DNA of 64,000 nt from positions 186,001 to 250,000 of the forward strand of contig JBDOQK010000024.1 in the NCBI GenBank assembly GCA_040437565.1, given 5' to 3'. Shown one piece after another: positions 35,077 to 45,931 of the stretch. This DNA comes from Albugo candida (taxonomy: Eukaryota > Oomycota > Peronosporomycetes > Albuginales). A program made the translations under genes and the position numbers. Each line of letters begins with the position of its first letter. The first letter of the stretch is position 1. The notes under the pieces were generated by a model that searched no databases, was not told the DNA's origin, and worked only from the letters and a program-made list of their open reading frames with translations.

Positions 35077-35165
35077 TTGTCGAAGTGCAGGTTGATGGTT
35101 AAGGTTTCAAGTGGGTGAGTAGTTAGTGGCGATGACTGAGCCTAGGTGAGGGCAAGGACGATTGT

Positions 35166-35254
35166 TTATGATGTACTTTTAGCCAATCACAGTGGCAACA
35201 TTATATCCGTGCCTTATGATGTACTTTTAGCCAACCAGCAGCGGCAACATTATA
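35166..35254 (+). repeat. Two tandem copies of a 40-bp motif upstream of transposon copy 1
   Basis: TTATGATGTACTTTTAGCCA begins both 35166-35205 and 35214-35254, and each ends GGCAACATTATA. Period 48 bp. Such subterminal repeats often bind transposase, so they may mark the 5' end of the element. Confidence 0.75.
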
Positions 35255-36381
35255 GGGTAATATGATCCGAAAATTGGCCAATCAAAATCAGGGTTTGCTG
35301 GTTTTAAGTGTCATGCACCGTATCTTAATCACTAGCTCGTCCTTACTGGCAGTTTTACAAAGTGGGAGTGATGTTGGAAGCCGTTATCGATCGAATACAA
35401 AGCTTTCTGCAATGCAGCAAACGCATGCATAGAAGTAAAGCCGTGCAGCTGAATGGCACAAAAGAAGCTCAACGAAAGGTCTGTATAGCTATCGTCAGGA
35501 AGAAGACCCTGTCAAAGTAGTCAACACAATCCGTGAAAGCTACGACATAAATCGTATGGAGTACTCGGACAAGTAGACGCAGTGAGTCGGAACAAAAAAA
35601 TGAGAAGTCTGGTACAGACACCAGTCAAACATGGGTACGTTTGATTCAATGTGAACGCCTCCAATGAAGGACGAATTATCGCCCTTGCCATTAATATATG
35701 TGGCTCAAGTAGACGACGGATTACGGATTTGAAGGGATAAGAGAGGGATTTGGAGCTACTCGATAGAGAGTATTTATGTCAGATGAATTATGTCTCAGTA
35801 CCTCTTGATGATGCTCTGCTTTTCTTGGAACTATCAGCTTGCGATTTTCGCCACTCGTACTTTGTTCGGAACAGCTATAGGTACTAATTACATATCGCGC
35901 TTTGATTCTTTCGATTCAACTTTAAATTGAGGGACGGGTTCCAATCGTATAAGTAAGGAGCGTAAGAAGTCTATTATATTGTTGCGTCCTCGGTCGTGGA
36001 CGCTTCATCTCAGGATGCTATTACTTTAACGGTGTGCATTGATCTTTGCTCAAGTATAGCACGCGTCAAGAACTTCAGACGTTGGACGCATTTTAGATAC
36101 TGTGTAGGATTGAATTTAAGCAAGACGCCACTTGCAACAGGAAAAAGAAGCGCCCATAAGATGATGTGTACAAGGAAGATACAGACAGCATGCATCTCTA
36201 AACAAGTGTCAAGAAAAGGATTTATATGTGACAAACAGACACCTTATCAACACACCAGTGCGACATAATGCGGCGGCAAAACTCTCGCAGGAAGGATCCA
36301 GCTCAGAAAATTGATTAAAATTTGTGAACAAGAAACAAACAATCGCTAAGGCACTCCTCACATGTTAGACAATGAGCGAAA
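35255..36381. other. No recognised gene
   Basis: A plus ORF at 35996-36268 (90 codons) has no known domain. The last 100 bp before the copia insertion read as a possible coding stretch (NAAAKLSQEG, NKKQTIAKALLTC) and may be host DNA split by the insertion. Confidence 0.3.
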
Positions 36382-36544
36382 TGTTAATTTTTCGGTAAAA
36401 GGGGAAGTGTATAATCAGGAATAACAGTCTCCTACGAGCGACTAATCACGACACCTCAAATTAGGTGTCATACCTCATAGTCGTCGTTTCGTATGTCGTG
36501 CATTCTGCCCACTCGGTGCTTCAACTACAGTGTACGTTACAACA
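36382..36544 (-). repeat. 3' LTR of copia element
   Basis: 163 bp, TGTTAATT...TACAACA on the plus strand. A purine tract (GGAGTGGGAA, minus sense) lies immediately upstream in element orientation. Confidence 0.92.
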
Positions 36545-39500
36545 TTCCCACTCCATGTAGTTGCCCGCTTGATTGATACCCATTTCATCACGAATGACTT
36601 TAACTCGTTTGGTTCCCAGTGCTTTCGTCAGAATGTCCGCGAGCTGGTACTTCGTTTCCTTGTAGATCACTTTTATCAAACCTGTCGTTATCTTCTCACG
36701 AATAAAGTGATAGCGGATATTCACATGCTTCGTTCGTGTATGATATCCTGGTTTCGTGGAAAGTGCTAAAGCTCCTTGATTATCTTCCCAGGCAACCGTT
36801 GGATTCTTCTGTTCAAATCTCAGCTCGGAAAGCATTTCTCTTGCCCACAGTACGTCCTGTGTACGGATTCTCATTGCCATGTACTCAGCTTCTGAGAAAC
36901 TCAATGCCACTGTACGTTGGCACTTCTACTTGAATACAACTGGTCCTCCATTCAGTAGTATCAATTCACCACTCACAGATATGCGGTCATCCAAATTGTT
37001 CCCCCGATCTGTATCAAAGTATGCAGACATTTGGTTTGGAGTCCTATTGAAGGTGTATTTTCTTCCGAATGTCGCCGTCGATTTTAAGTATCTCAATACT
37101 TTGATTGCTGCCTTCCAATGCTTCGATCCAGGGTTAGATGCAAAACGTCCAAGTTGGCTCACAGCGAATGCCACATCCGGCCGCGTGCACGCTGCAACAT
37201 ACAGCAACCTTCCAATAAGTTGGCGATATGGTTGCAATTCATGAGTTCTTTTTCTTCTTTCGTCGTCGGACTGTCTTTGTTTGAAAGTCTAGTACTTGGA
37301 TCACAAGGATTTTCTGCAGTAAGAGTATGATTCTGCTTGAATATTTCTGCGGTCGCTTCCAGGTAGTTCTTCTATGTGATCGACATGGCTCGCTTCTCGT
37401 GGTCGTAACTTTTTCTCCATACCCATGAGGTACTGTAGTGGCCCAAGGTCTTAACTCTGAAATCGTTGCGAAATTTGAATTTTCACTTTGTTCACGGTAT
37501 CGATTGATTTAGCTGCTACGATCATATCATCCACGGAAAGACACATGTAAATCCATCCTGCACGGTCCTTCTTCTTGTAGACGCATCGATCAGCACCACA
37601 CGCTTCAAACTCCAGTTTTATCAATGCACTGTGAATGGTTGAGTTCCACGCGTGTGCGGCTTGCTTTAGTCCATATAAAGCACGATTCAGCTTTAAAGCA
37701 TATTCTTTGCCAATGTTGAGTCCCTTTGGTACTTCCAAATAGACTTCTTCTTGAATGTCTGCGTTCAAATACGCTTTGTCCACATCGATTTGTTCAATGA
37801 TGTATCCAATTGCACAGCACGTCGATAGGAGTATTCTAATCGAATTAATGCTCACGACAGCAGCGTATGTCTCGAATAAATCGAGTCCGTAATGTTGCAA
37901 AAAACCCAGCGCAACCTATCTCGCTTTTTAGCGCAGTGTCAGGCCTCTGTCCTTCATACCCAGACTCACGTAGTTCCAATGGTCTTCATCCCTGGTTTTC
38001 GTTGCACAATTGACCACGTGTTGTTGCGCTTATGCGCAGCGAATTCGTTGTTGATTGCTTTAGCCAACTGGTCTTTTTCATCTTCGATGGTTTCATCTTC
38101 GTAAGATCGTGGGATATTTTTTGTCACCATTGCGACTTCTACCATCAACGACGTTTCGCTATCGAGTCTGGATCTCTTGGATGGAGGCTCATTATCATCG
38201 CTGTCACTTGACTGAACATTGTCATTTTACATGACGATACTCTCATCAATATGGTTGTCAGCGCTATCAGCCTGAATCATCATTATGGGATGGTGTTCAA
38301 TCTGTGCCATATCGTAGTCATGTCTTCCACTGGTCTTGTCGTTAAGAAGACGGCGGTTCTGTTCCATATTTGGTCTTCGAGTTGTCTGTTGTTGTATGAT
38401 CATCTGGTTACCCGTTGTTTGACTGAGTGTGCCTTCTTTCTGGCAAAACATATCTTGAATCTGTCGAGGCTGTTGCATGTTGTGACTGATTTGTATGAGA
38501 TTGGTGACAGTCAGGCCAGGGTTTTACACTGGCATCTTCAGGTCCAACGTCACTCTATTATGTACTTAATAACGCAAGTCATCGTCTGAATCATATCCAT
38601 ATGGAATTGTTGCGGTATCATTCACTGTAACTTTGGACACGTTTCCCTCGTAGATACTGTCAACTTCGCGTTCGTCAAGTGTAAATCGTTCTGCTGGTCT
38701 TAACCGTGTGTGTCTCCAGATCGAAAACTTTAAAGACTTTTGTATTTGTGGCATATCCCAGTAACACGCAACGGAAGCTCTTCGCGTCAAACTTCGTGCG
38801 CTTAGTTTCGTTAACATGAGCGTATCCCAGAGATCCAAATACCCGTAGGTGATGTAGTTGCGATTTTGTTTTGACACACTGCTCGATTGGAGTCGCATTC
38901 ATGGACTGGCTTGTTGTGGTTCGATTGATCAGGTGAACCGCGGTATTTATTGCTTCAGCCCACCAAGTCTGTGCAACACTCTTATAGGTCATCATGCTTC
39001 TCGCTTTTTCCGTGATCGTCCTGTTCATTCGCTCTGCAAGTCTGTTCTGCTGTGAAGTACTGTTGTTTGGTGAATGATTCCATTCGTCCGGCAGAATTCC
39101 TCGAACCTCTTTTTCTTGAATTCTCCTCCATTGTCCGTGCGTATAGCTTTGATTCTCGTTCCACACTGTAGTTCCATTTCTGCCGTGTACTCGATGAACT
39201 TTGTTGTCACCTCACTTTTGGTCTTCAAGAAGTATGCGTGCACAAATGTGAAGAAGTCGTCAATAAAGGACAGCATAAATCGGGATCCACCAGGATTTTC
39301 GGTCTTCATGGGTCCCATGACATCTGAGTGAACTAATTGTAATGGTTGCATAGTCTTCGTCTTCGATTTCTTGGGAAATCTTGCCACTGTCATTTTTCCT
39401 TGAAGACATCCACTGCAAAAAAAATTTCATCTTTGACCGAAATTCCTGGTAAACCTTCAGTCGCCTGCTTTGTTTTATTGTTGGTTGTGTGGCTTGGATG

Positions 39501-40710
39501 GCCCATTCTGGCATGCCATAGCTCCCACTTGCTCTCAGCATTATTGTGATCAACCACCATGGCTCGCTCATGTTCCACGTTGAATGTGTACACGATCCCT
39601 TCGCGCCTCGCTGACACCACCTGGTCATTTCCTCTGTAAATGTCGCATTGATTTGCACCTAACCGCATGTCTAGTCATGCTGGGCTATCTTTGGAACTGA
39701 TAGTAGCCGTCTATCCAGATTGGGTATGTGTAATACTCCCTTCACACCGTTATCATTGTACCGCTCTTGCAAAGGAATATAATTTTCCCTCTCCCAATTG
39801 TTTCCATCTTGGCTCCATCTTCAATACGGACTTCAATTGGATCCTCCAACGCGTGGTGTGCGGAATAGTCTTCCTTTTCGGGGTCATATGTGACGAGGCT
39901 CCGCTGTCCAACAACCAACCTTGTTTACTACAATCAGAACTGTAAATGCAATTTCATTCTCGTCCGTCGCATGCTTTATCTTCCACTCATACTGCTTGCG
40001 GCTCACTTTGTTGCATCTGTGGCACCTTCCACGGAATTGCTTTTTCTTCTCATAAGATGCATGTGTTGTTCGTTGTTGACGCATTGTCTGTCCTCTTCCT
40101 TGGCCGTGTCGTACACGAAATGCACCCTCCGAGGGTCTCGTTGCTGTTTCTTGTCGTGTTCCTCCAGCAGCTTTTCTTTTACGTCCATCAATGTGAGTCC
40201 AACTGAGTTTCTCCAGTATTGTGATAAGTAGTTCGTATTCGGCACGCAAGCTTCCGAGCAAAATCGTGAGCTTCCTTCCTTCATCCATCGGTTCTCTGAC
40301 TGCTTCCATGCTCAGTGTGAGCTCGTCAAATCGATCTATATGGCTGGCCCAATTTCCCCCCTCTTCCAAGCGAAACTCATGCCGTCTTCGAGTCAGAGCT
40401 ATTCTATTCTGAAGGTTGCGCTTGTTGTAATATTCCCCAAGCGTATCCCATACTTCCTTAGCTGTTCTCGCATGACGAATCTTTGACTGATGCTCCACTT
40501 CGACTTCTTGTGCGATGGATTGCAAACGCTTTCATGACTTGGACTCCCCAATCCGCGTCCGAATCGCCATCTGACTTCAGTTCCATTATATAATTCAGTA
40601 GTCCTTTACGCGCTAGAGTCATCTTCATGTTGAATTCCCAATGGAAATAGTTTCCGTTCCCGAGCAAGTCGTCAGACTTCTTCATCTTGTCGTTGTTGCC
40701 ACCAAATGTT

Positions 40711-40725
40711 CTTGGGCTCATAACC
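40711..40725 (-). promoter_or_regulatory. Primer-binding site of copia, complementary to initiator tRNA-Met anticodon region
   Basis: Next to the 5' LTR the minus strand reads GGTTATGAGCCCAAG. Its complement, CTTGGGCTCATAACC, is the anticodon stem-loop of initiator tRNA-Met (CAT anticodon inside). This is the half-tRNA priming arrangement known from Drosophila copia. The gag ATG lies within the site. Confidence 0.8.
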
Positions 40726-40886
40726 TGTTAATTCTCGGTAAAACGGGAAGTGTATTATCAAGATTAACAGCCTCCTACGACCACTAATCCCGACTCCTCA
40801 AATCATGTGTCATACCCAATAGTCGTCGTTTCGTATGTCGTACATTCTACACACTCGGTGCTTCAACTACAGTGTACGTTTCAACA
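40726..40886 (-). repeat. 5' LTR of copia element
   Basis: 161 bp, TGTTAATT...TTCAACA on the plus strand; about nine tenths alike to 36382-36544 by eye. Confidence 0.92.
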
Positions 40887-41524
40887 CGCAAATTAGAATC
40901 TGGACGTCACACCGTTACACAAGGACCCATGGTAGATGATATGCGCGGTCTCGATAGAATTTTTACAAATGATCGGTAGAAGTACAGCGGGTACTTTGAG
41001 ACCACGTAACCTAGTTGAAATGATAGATGCAGTAGTAATGTTTAATAGACAGAGACGTTGCAAATGCATTTATAGAATGCGCTCCCGACATTGAATAGTC
41101 TGCCTTTCTCCTTACGATGTTCTCTTCGATTGCGATACATTTAACAAAGTGCTAATATACTGCAGTGCAAGACACTTACATTCAGACCATAAATTGCAGC
41201 GACAAGAAATCTTACGAATACAATAAAAATTAAAATAGAGCAAAATGCTCTCCATATACTGAAAGCACATTGACTTGGATTTCTTACAATGGAGCCCGAT
41301 TTTTGTATCTTTATTTTGGACGAAGTAGTAGGAGGTTGAAGTTTGGCGAATTTTCGTGATTTTGTATGGAGAGATGGAGATTTGGCCGCATTCAACTATA
41401 TCCTATTAATAGATATATATACTGTATCCAATGAGAGAGCACCGGGCTGTAAATATTTTCCAATGAGAGAGCGCATTATTTCGGGTCTGTAATACATATC
41501 CAATATCATGCGGCAAGGCAGTTT
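40887..41524 (-). other. Host flank with a possible exon at 41395-41180
   Basis: A minus-strand frame (about 72 codons) begins after an AG (TTAATAG) and ends at a strong donor (GTAAGT at 41179). It contains a basic N-part (KSRKFAKLQPP) and a hydrophobic helix (FCSILIFIVFVRFLVAAIY). It has no ATG, so it would be an internal exon of a membrane protein; it may equally be chance. Confidence 0.25.
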
Positions 41525-43640
41525 ATGTCCATCAGGATGGAGTTCGGCACACGTCGGGTCGAGCCGTATTTCTTGACCGCATATTCCGCGGCTTTACCGC
41601 TAAATTCTTTGCGATAAACGTCCATGTATCGTTGTGTCTTTCAGTAGTGGTGGCGTATCTCATCCAGAGTTACCGATTGCAATGCATTTGGCACCATCTC
41701 TTTCATCCAACCCAAGAATAATTGCAATTTTCGCGAGCGTATCGTTTGGCAGCATCCCAAAAGTTCTCAATAAAATTAAGTGCGCAATAAAACTTTGGGT
41801 AAAATAGAATCAAGTGGCCAGGACTCACAATCAGTTCCTCCAATATGCACTTCTGTTGCAGAAAACCGGGCTAGTTTGCGGTAATTTTTCTTGCGCAGCA
41901 GTCTTGTAACATCGGAGGACACCTTCCACGGCAGTCAAGCGTTAGTCCTGCACGCCAAGAAACGCTTTTCTCAAGAAAAATTTTGATGCCCTTTGATTTT
42001 CCACGAAGGTTTTCGTCTGCATAATCCTCTGGGAAAGTCATCTCCTGATGAACTCTATCGCCCCAGGTTGTCGCCCGAATGGCGAAACATTTTCCACCTG
42101 GACTAAGGTTCGTTTGATTTGCACGGAGAGCATTTTCGGAAAAGGAAGCATGGCTTGTGGCGTTCTCGAAGAGAAAAAGTGCTTGCATGCCTGGAAATTG
42201 AGCCACAAATATAGGTATGGCTCGATCACGAACTTGATTATAAAGGTCCTTTGATTCCCACCCGCCATCGTTCTGGACAACAGGGTGCATAATCACACAC
42301 GCTTCTTCTGGTAGCGCAGGAAATCGCGCTCGTTTTTCTTCATCCAAAGCCAGACGTCCTGAAATTGTGCATAAGAATTCGCTCACATGGATATTTCTTT
42401 TTTGACATTTCTTACGCAATGCCTGATCACATCCGGAAGCCAAAGGCGTTTCAAACCATCATTGGCGGAGAACGTACTTTCGTCATGGGTAACCAAAAGA
42501 AGTGGTCGAACGTTGGCTGATGGCCAAATTATCTCGCCTTCGCCATCTTCCCCTTTCGTTAGGATGATAGGTATCCGAGGTGCTAGCTCCTCCATTTTTT
42601 CGAGAAATTCATGGCGGTATTTAAGGACGTCTTCCCTTTCATGCCCATCAACATAGATGCCATTTGGAACCTCACGCTACTCGATATTCAAGGCATTTAT
42701 CCAGCGCATCGTTGTTCTCTCAGATTTTGCTGGCGAGGGATCATTGTCCAATCTCACAAGGATCTTAGTATTCGTACGTTTAGTCAAAGCAGCGAGTTTC
42801 ACCTTGAACTTGTTTTCACGGAGGTACTTTTGCAAAGGCAGAATACAATGTTCATCATAAAGGAAGCTTTTTCGTTTGGCATGCTTTCCTTGCCTCAATT
42901 CAGGAAGAGAAACATTCTTCAGGAAGGCGAAGGCCCAAGTAGGTATTAATTCTACGTAATATACCCCCCCTTCTAGCTGCATCTGCGATAAGGGAGCTGG
43001 CGGATATCCTTTTCCTTCCGCATTTTATCAAGCGAAAGTATGCAAGTATTGCAGAGGCACGCACACGCGCCGCATGGTTTTCCATTTTTCCCTTCTGTCA
43101 CAGCTTTGGTGAGCTTCTCAATTACCATGCCGAGATCAACGTATGACCACAAACCGCTATGTACATCGCCATTCTCATCGCTGTGAGCTTCATCATCCGC
43201 TTCACTTCCGCATCAATCTCATCCTCTCCAGCAAGTTCCACAACCGTTGCCTTCGGCTTCCAGTACGATGTCAATGGTTTTGAGCCTGCTGCAGCCTTCT
43301 TCAGCATCGCGCTCTTGCGTCTGAGTGCACGCAACGAGTTCCCAACATAGCGCATGGGGCGATTGCTGTTGGCCAGAACTAGAATAACAGCTCTTTCTAT
43401 GTTGCTGATGACTGTGTCAACATGTTCGAAGCCATTTTCTATTTCGCTTTCACTGTCATCTTCACTGGCTTTATGAGAATAATCATTGCTGTTCAGGCAA
43501 ATTGTTTCGCCATTTCGTTCATGAACATCCTCATCTGCTCCAATTTTTTGGCTCTTATTTTCCGTAGCTGCCTTTGACGCTGCACGTAGGTGCTTTGCTT
43601 TTTAAGACGTGTTATGGTTGATTTAGAGTGTCGGACTTTG
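41525..43640 (-). mobile_element. DDE-type DNA transposon (Tc1/IS630-like transposase), copy 2
   Basis: Minus-strand transposase of the same family as copy 1. N-terminal part at 43600-42990 (acidic stretch with ASEDDSESEIENGFEHVD; KKAAAGSKPLTSYWKPKA). Core: LLLVTHDESTFSANDGLKRL near 42480 (first Asp) and ALFLFENATSHASF near 42170, where the expected second Asp is Glu. C-terminal pieces near 41720-41540 include RYARENCNYSW and YAVKKYGSTRRVPNS. Several stops and frameshifts, so inactive. The ends were not delimited: AT-rich flanks at about 41400-41500 and 43620-43757 show no clear inverted repeats. Confidence 0.85.
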
Positions 43641-43758
43641 AATGTTTTTTATCGATGATAATTTTAAAAATTTACTACTTATGTCTATTATGATTATATT
43701 TCTTGAGTTTGTGGTCCCAATCAGAAGTCCCAAAAAAATCTATAAATAGATATATTAT

Positions 43759-44868
43759 AGGGAGCTGCTGTCCGGAGACCCCCCCTTTTGCTAACCGGCC
43801 CCCCCCNNNNNNNNNNNNNNNNNNNNNNNNNNNNNNNNNNNNNNNNNNNNNNNNNNNNNNNNNNNNNNNNNNNNNNNNNNNNNNNNNNNNNNNNNNNNNN
43901 NNNNNNTTTACCGGACGCCCCCCCTACTCACATATGCCTTATATATTTTGATAAACACCCCCCTTATTTAGGTTCATAAATAGATTACATATTATTGTGC
44001 GGCACATCCTGCACGGGACACCCCTTACCCTATGCAGCATATATGTGCTACATGACCACGGCCTATTCTCCATTCTAACGTCTTTCCTGTTGGAATATGG
44101 TCGATTTGTGGTCCACGCGACATTAGAATAGTTTAACCACGGGCGACTGTCCGTCGCTATGACGTCATTGCACGACCGTGCTGTTTGAAATAGTGCACGA
44201 TGTTGTAAGTCAATAGCATTCATGCATGCGGGTTTGTCTTAAGATCCCTTTGATACTTTCTAACTGACATCTGCCGTTTTTCTAGACTCATCCCATCAAA
44301 ATGACAATTACCAATAGGGAAAATTGGAAAAGTGCAAGAAAAGGGCGTCAAGGTAAGCCACAATGATTCTTTATGATTTTTTCTTACCGGGTTTTTTCAG
44401 GCTATTGAAATTGATAGCGATTCCGCCGACGATGTCCCGCTCGCCCAGAAATTCCGCGTGGAAATGTTGGCCCAGCTGGGAGCCTTAAAATGAAATTGAG
44501 TAGATAGGTATGAACAGGTGGGAATTAGGAGTGTACAGGCTATGGAGAATTTATCCGTCGCTCTTATTTTCATGATAATCTTTCCCATTCATTACACACC
44601 CTTTCAAACCAATCAGTAAATCAACAATAGATTTAGCAGTCATAGCATCTTTTATATATAAATCATACGTCGATCGGAATTCTTGTCAACGCATCTCCCT
44701 TTACTGAAACTTGAACGCCTAACTCATCAGATAAACAAACCAAAACAACAAAGGTATTGACTCATATTTGCTTATCGGGGGGGTGTCTGGTTAGCAAGGG
44801 GGAGTGTCTGGTTAGCAAGGGGGAGTGTCCGGTTAGCAAAGGGGGGGGTGTCCGGATAGCAGCTCCCT
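43759..44868. mobile_element. TIR transposon with subterminal tandem repeats (non-autonomous)
   Basis: Left end AGGGAGCTGCTGTCCGGA at 43759; right end is its near-perfect inverse at 44868 (TCCGGATAGCAGCTCCCT). Both sides carry tandem GCTAACCGGACAC(C)n / GTGTC(T/C)GGTTAGCAAGG units in inverted orientation (43790-43925; 44780-44868). The flanking 4-bp TTAT (43755-43758 and 44869-44872) is the target duplication. The interior (1.1 kb with a 100-N gap at 43807-43906) has no transposase. A GTAAGC...TTTTTTCAG intron-like segment at about 44353-44400 precedes an open stretch EIDSDSADDVPLAQKFRVEM, perhaps a coding relic. The C-runs would tend to break sequencing, explaining the gap. Confidence 0.82.
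44776..44868 (+). repeat. Four tandem ~22-bp units at right end of TIR element
   Basis: Units of GTGTC(T/C)GG(T/A)TAGCA followed by a G-run, period about 22 bp, the last merging into the terminal repeat. The left end mirrors it. Confidence 0.85.
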
Positions 44869-44874
44869 TTATTT

Positions 44875-45831
44875 AGGGAATTGCTATTACCACCCAACTT
44901 TTTGCTATTTCCACCCACCACGTGACTTTTGACCAATCAGATTACGGCGTTAATTCCATCCAAGTTTTTTACTAGGGAATTGCTATTTCCACCCACCACG
45001 TGACGTTCTGACCAGTCAGATTACGGCTTTATTTTCAATCAACTTCTTGTTATATGGCTACAGTTTCACAGTCCTGCATGCCGATCGAAGGTATCAGAAC
45101 TCATAGGTGCACACCTTTCTAGGATCCCAATCCTAGATCAGCTAGCTTTATCATGCTTTTCGTTGTACCGGGTCGTTTGCAAACAGTAAAGTACGCACTT
45201 ACGGATCGCCATCATCTGTCGTCTATATATACTACATCTTGCGAGAAAGTATTTGGAAGTTGAAATGGAATCTGAGAATTGGACTGATAACGACAGCGGT
45301 CTTTTGCCGTATTTCTATAAACACGAGCAAAAATTGAAATAACTTGTGAATACATTTGTAACTTGTTTATGCCGGTTTTCAAGCGCACAGACGCCCTGCG
45401 GTTGTACTGTTATGGGGTGGGCTATCATTTGTAGATGTGCACGTAGCTGTTTTCAGTGGACTTGCCATCTATATACCGCTATACCGCTTGTATGCATCGC
45501 CCGAATTCCGAAGTGCCCTGTTGTGCAATCGAGTGCACGTTTGCGAAAGCTCTAGCAGAATTCTTTGCACTGAAAAGGGTACTCTACATTATCTCTTACG
45601 GATGCGACACGGATAGCCGATTTTCAATACACCTGGAGTCAGGCCGTTCAGGGCAGATTATATGCATCCAGGGTGGGTCTACCAATCAAAACTTCTGAGA
45701 GAAGTGCCCCTATCATAAAACGGTGGTGGATAGTAAAAAACTTGGGTGGAAATAACGCCGTAATCTGATTGGTCAAAAAGTCACGTGGTGGGTGGAATTA
45801 GCAAAAAGCTGGGTGGTAATAGCAATTCCCT
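44875..45831. mobile_element. TIR transposon / MITE with ~100-bp inverted repeats
   Basis: Left AGGGAATTGCTATTACCACC (44875-44969) is inverted at 45733-45831. Over about 100 bp both include CCACCCACCACGTGAC and CCAATCAGATTACGGCGTTA. TTATTT flanks both sides (44869-44874; 45832-45837), consistent with target duplication. A second copy of the end (AGGGAATTGCTATTTCCACC) sits just inside at 44974. The terminal AGGGA-x-x-TGCT is shared with the neighbour element, so they probably belong to one superfamily. The interior holds only short frames (plus 45346-45555, 45456-45698) with no domain. Confidence 0.85.
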
Positions 45832-45837
45832 TTATTT

Positions 45838-45931
45838 ATTCTGCATATTTGTGTTATCCAATCAGAGGCCACTAGTCTATTAATTTATGGAGGGTGGTGG
45901 CTGATTACAGAAAAGGTGGTGGCTGTATAAC
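45838..45931 (+). repeat. Solitary end of a related TIR element
   Basis: CCAATCAGAGGCCAC, then TTAATTTATGGAGGGTGGTGG, then GCTGTATAACGGTTCCCT resembles the right ends of the neighbouring elements (CCAATCAG block, GGGTGGTGG block, TCCCT end). No matching left end seen. Confidence 0.55.

Larger units (their letters stand above)
36382..40886 (-). mobile_element. Ty1/copia retrotransposon fossil with both LTRs
   Basis: A 4.5-kb copia element on the minus strand with near-matching 5-bp flanks (CGAAA / CGCAA). Element order from 40721: gag (NGNYFHWEFNMKMTLARKGL; a CHRCNK knuckle near 40010), protease remnant (about 39.9-39.7 kb), integrase (ELWHARMGHPSH near 39530; core with IRTDNGGEF near 39130; NRLAERMNRTI), reverse transcriptase (IDVDKAYLNADIQEEVYLEV, ALYGLKQA, LSVDDMI near 37540) and RNase H (FSEAEYMAM, TKHVNIRYHFIREK). 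All parts are present in canonical copia order; the polyprotein carries roughly ten breaks. The LTRs are close to each other in sequence, so it is younger than the other two copia fossils. Confidence 0.95.

Noticed and set aside
36530-40400. Numerous plus-strand ORFs of 60-120 codons across the middle copia
   Set aside because: All overlap recognisable minus-strand copia domains and have no motifs of their own.
44780-44868. Minisatellite unrelated to transposons
   Set aside because: The same units appear inverted at the other end (43790-43925) and merge into the terminal repeat, so they belong to the TIR element.
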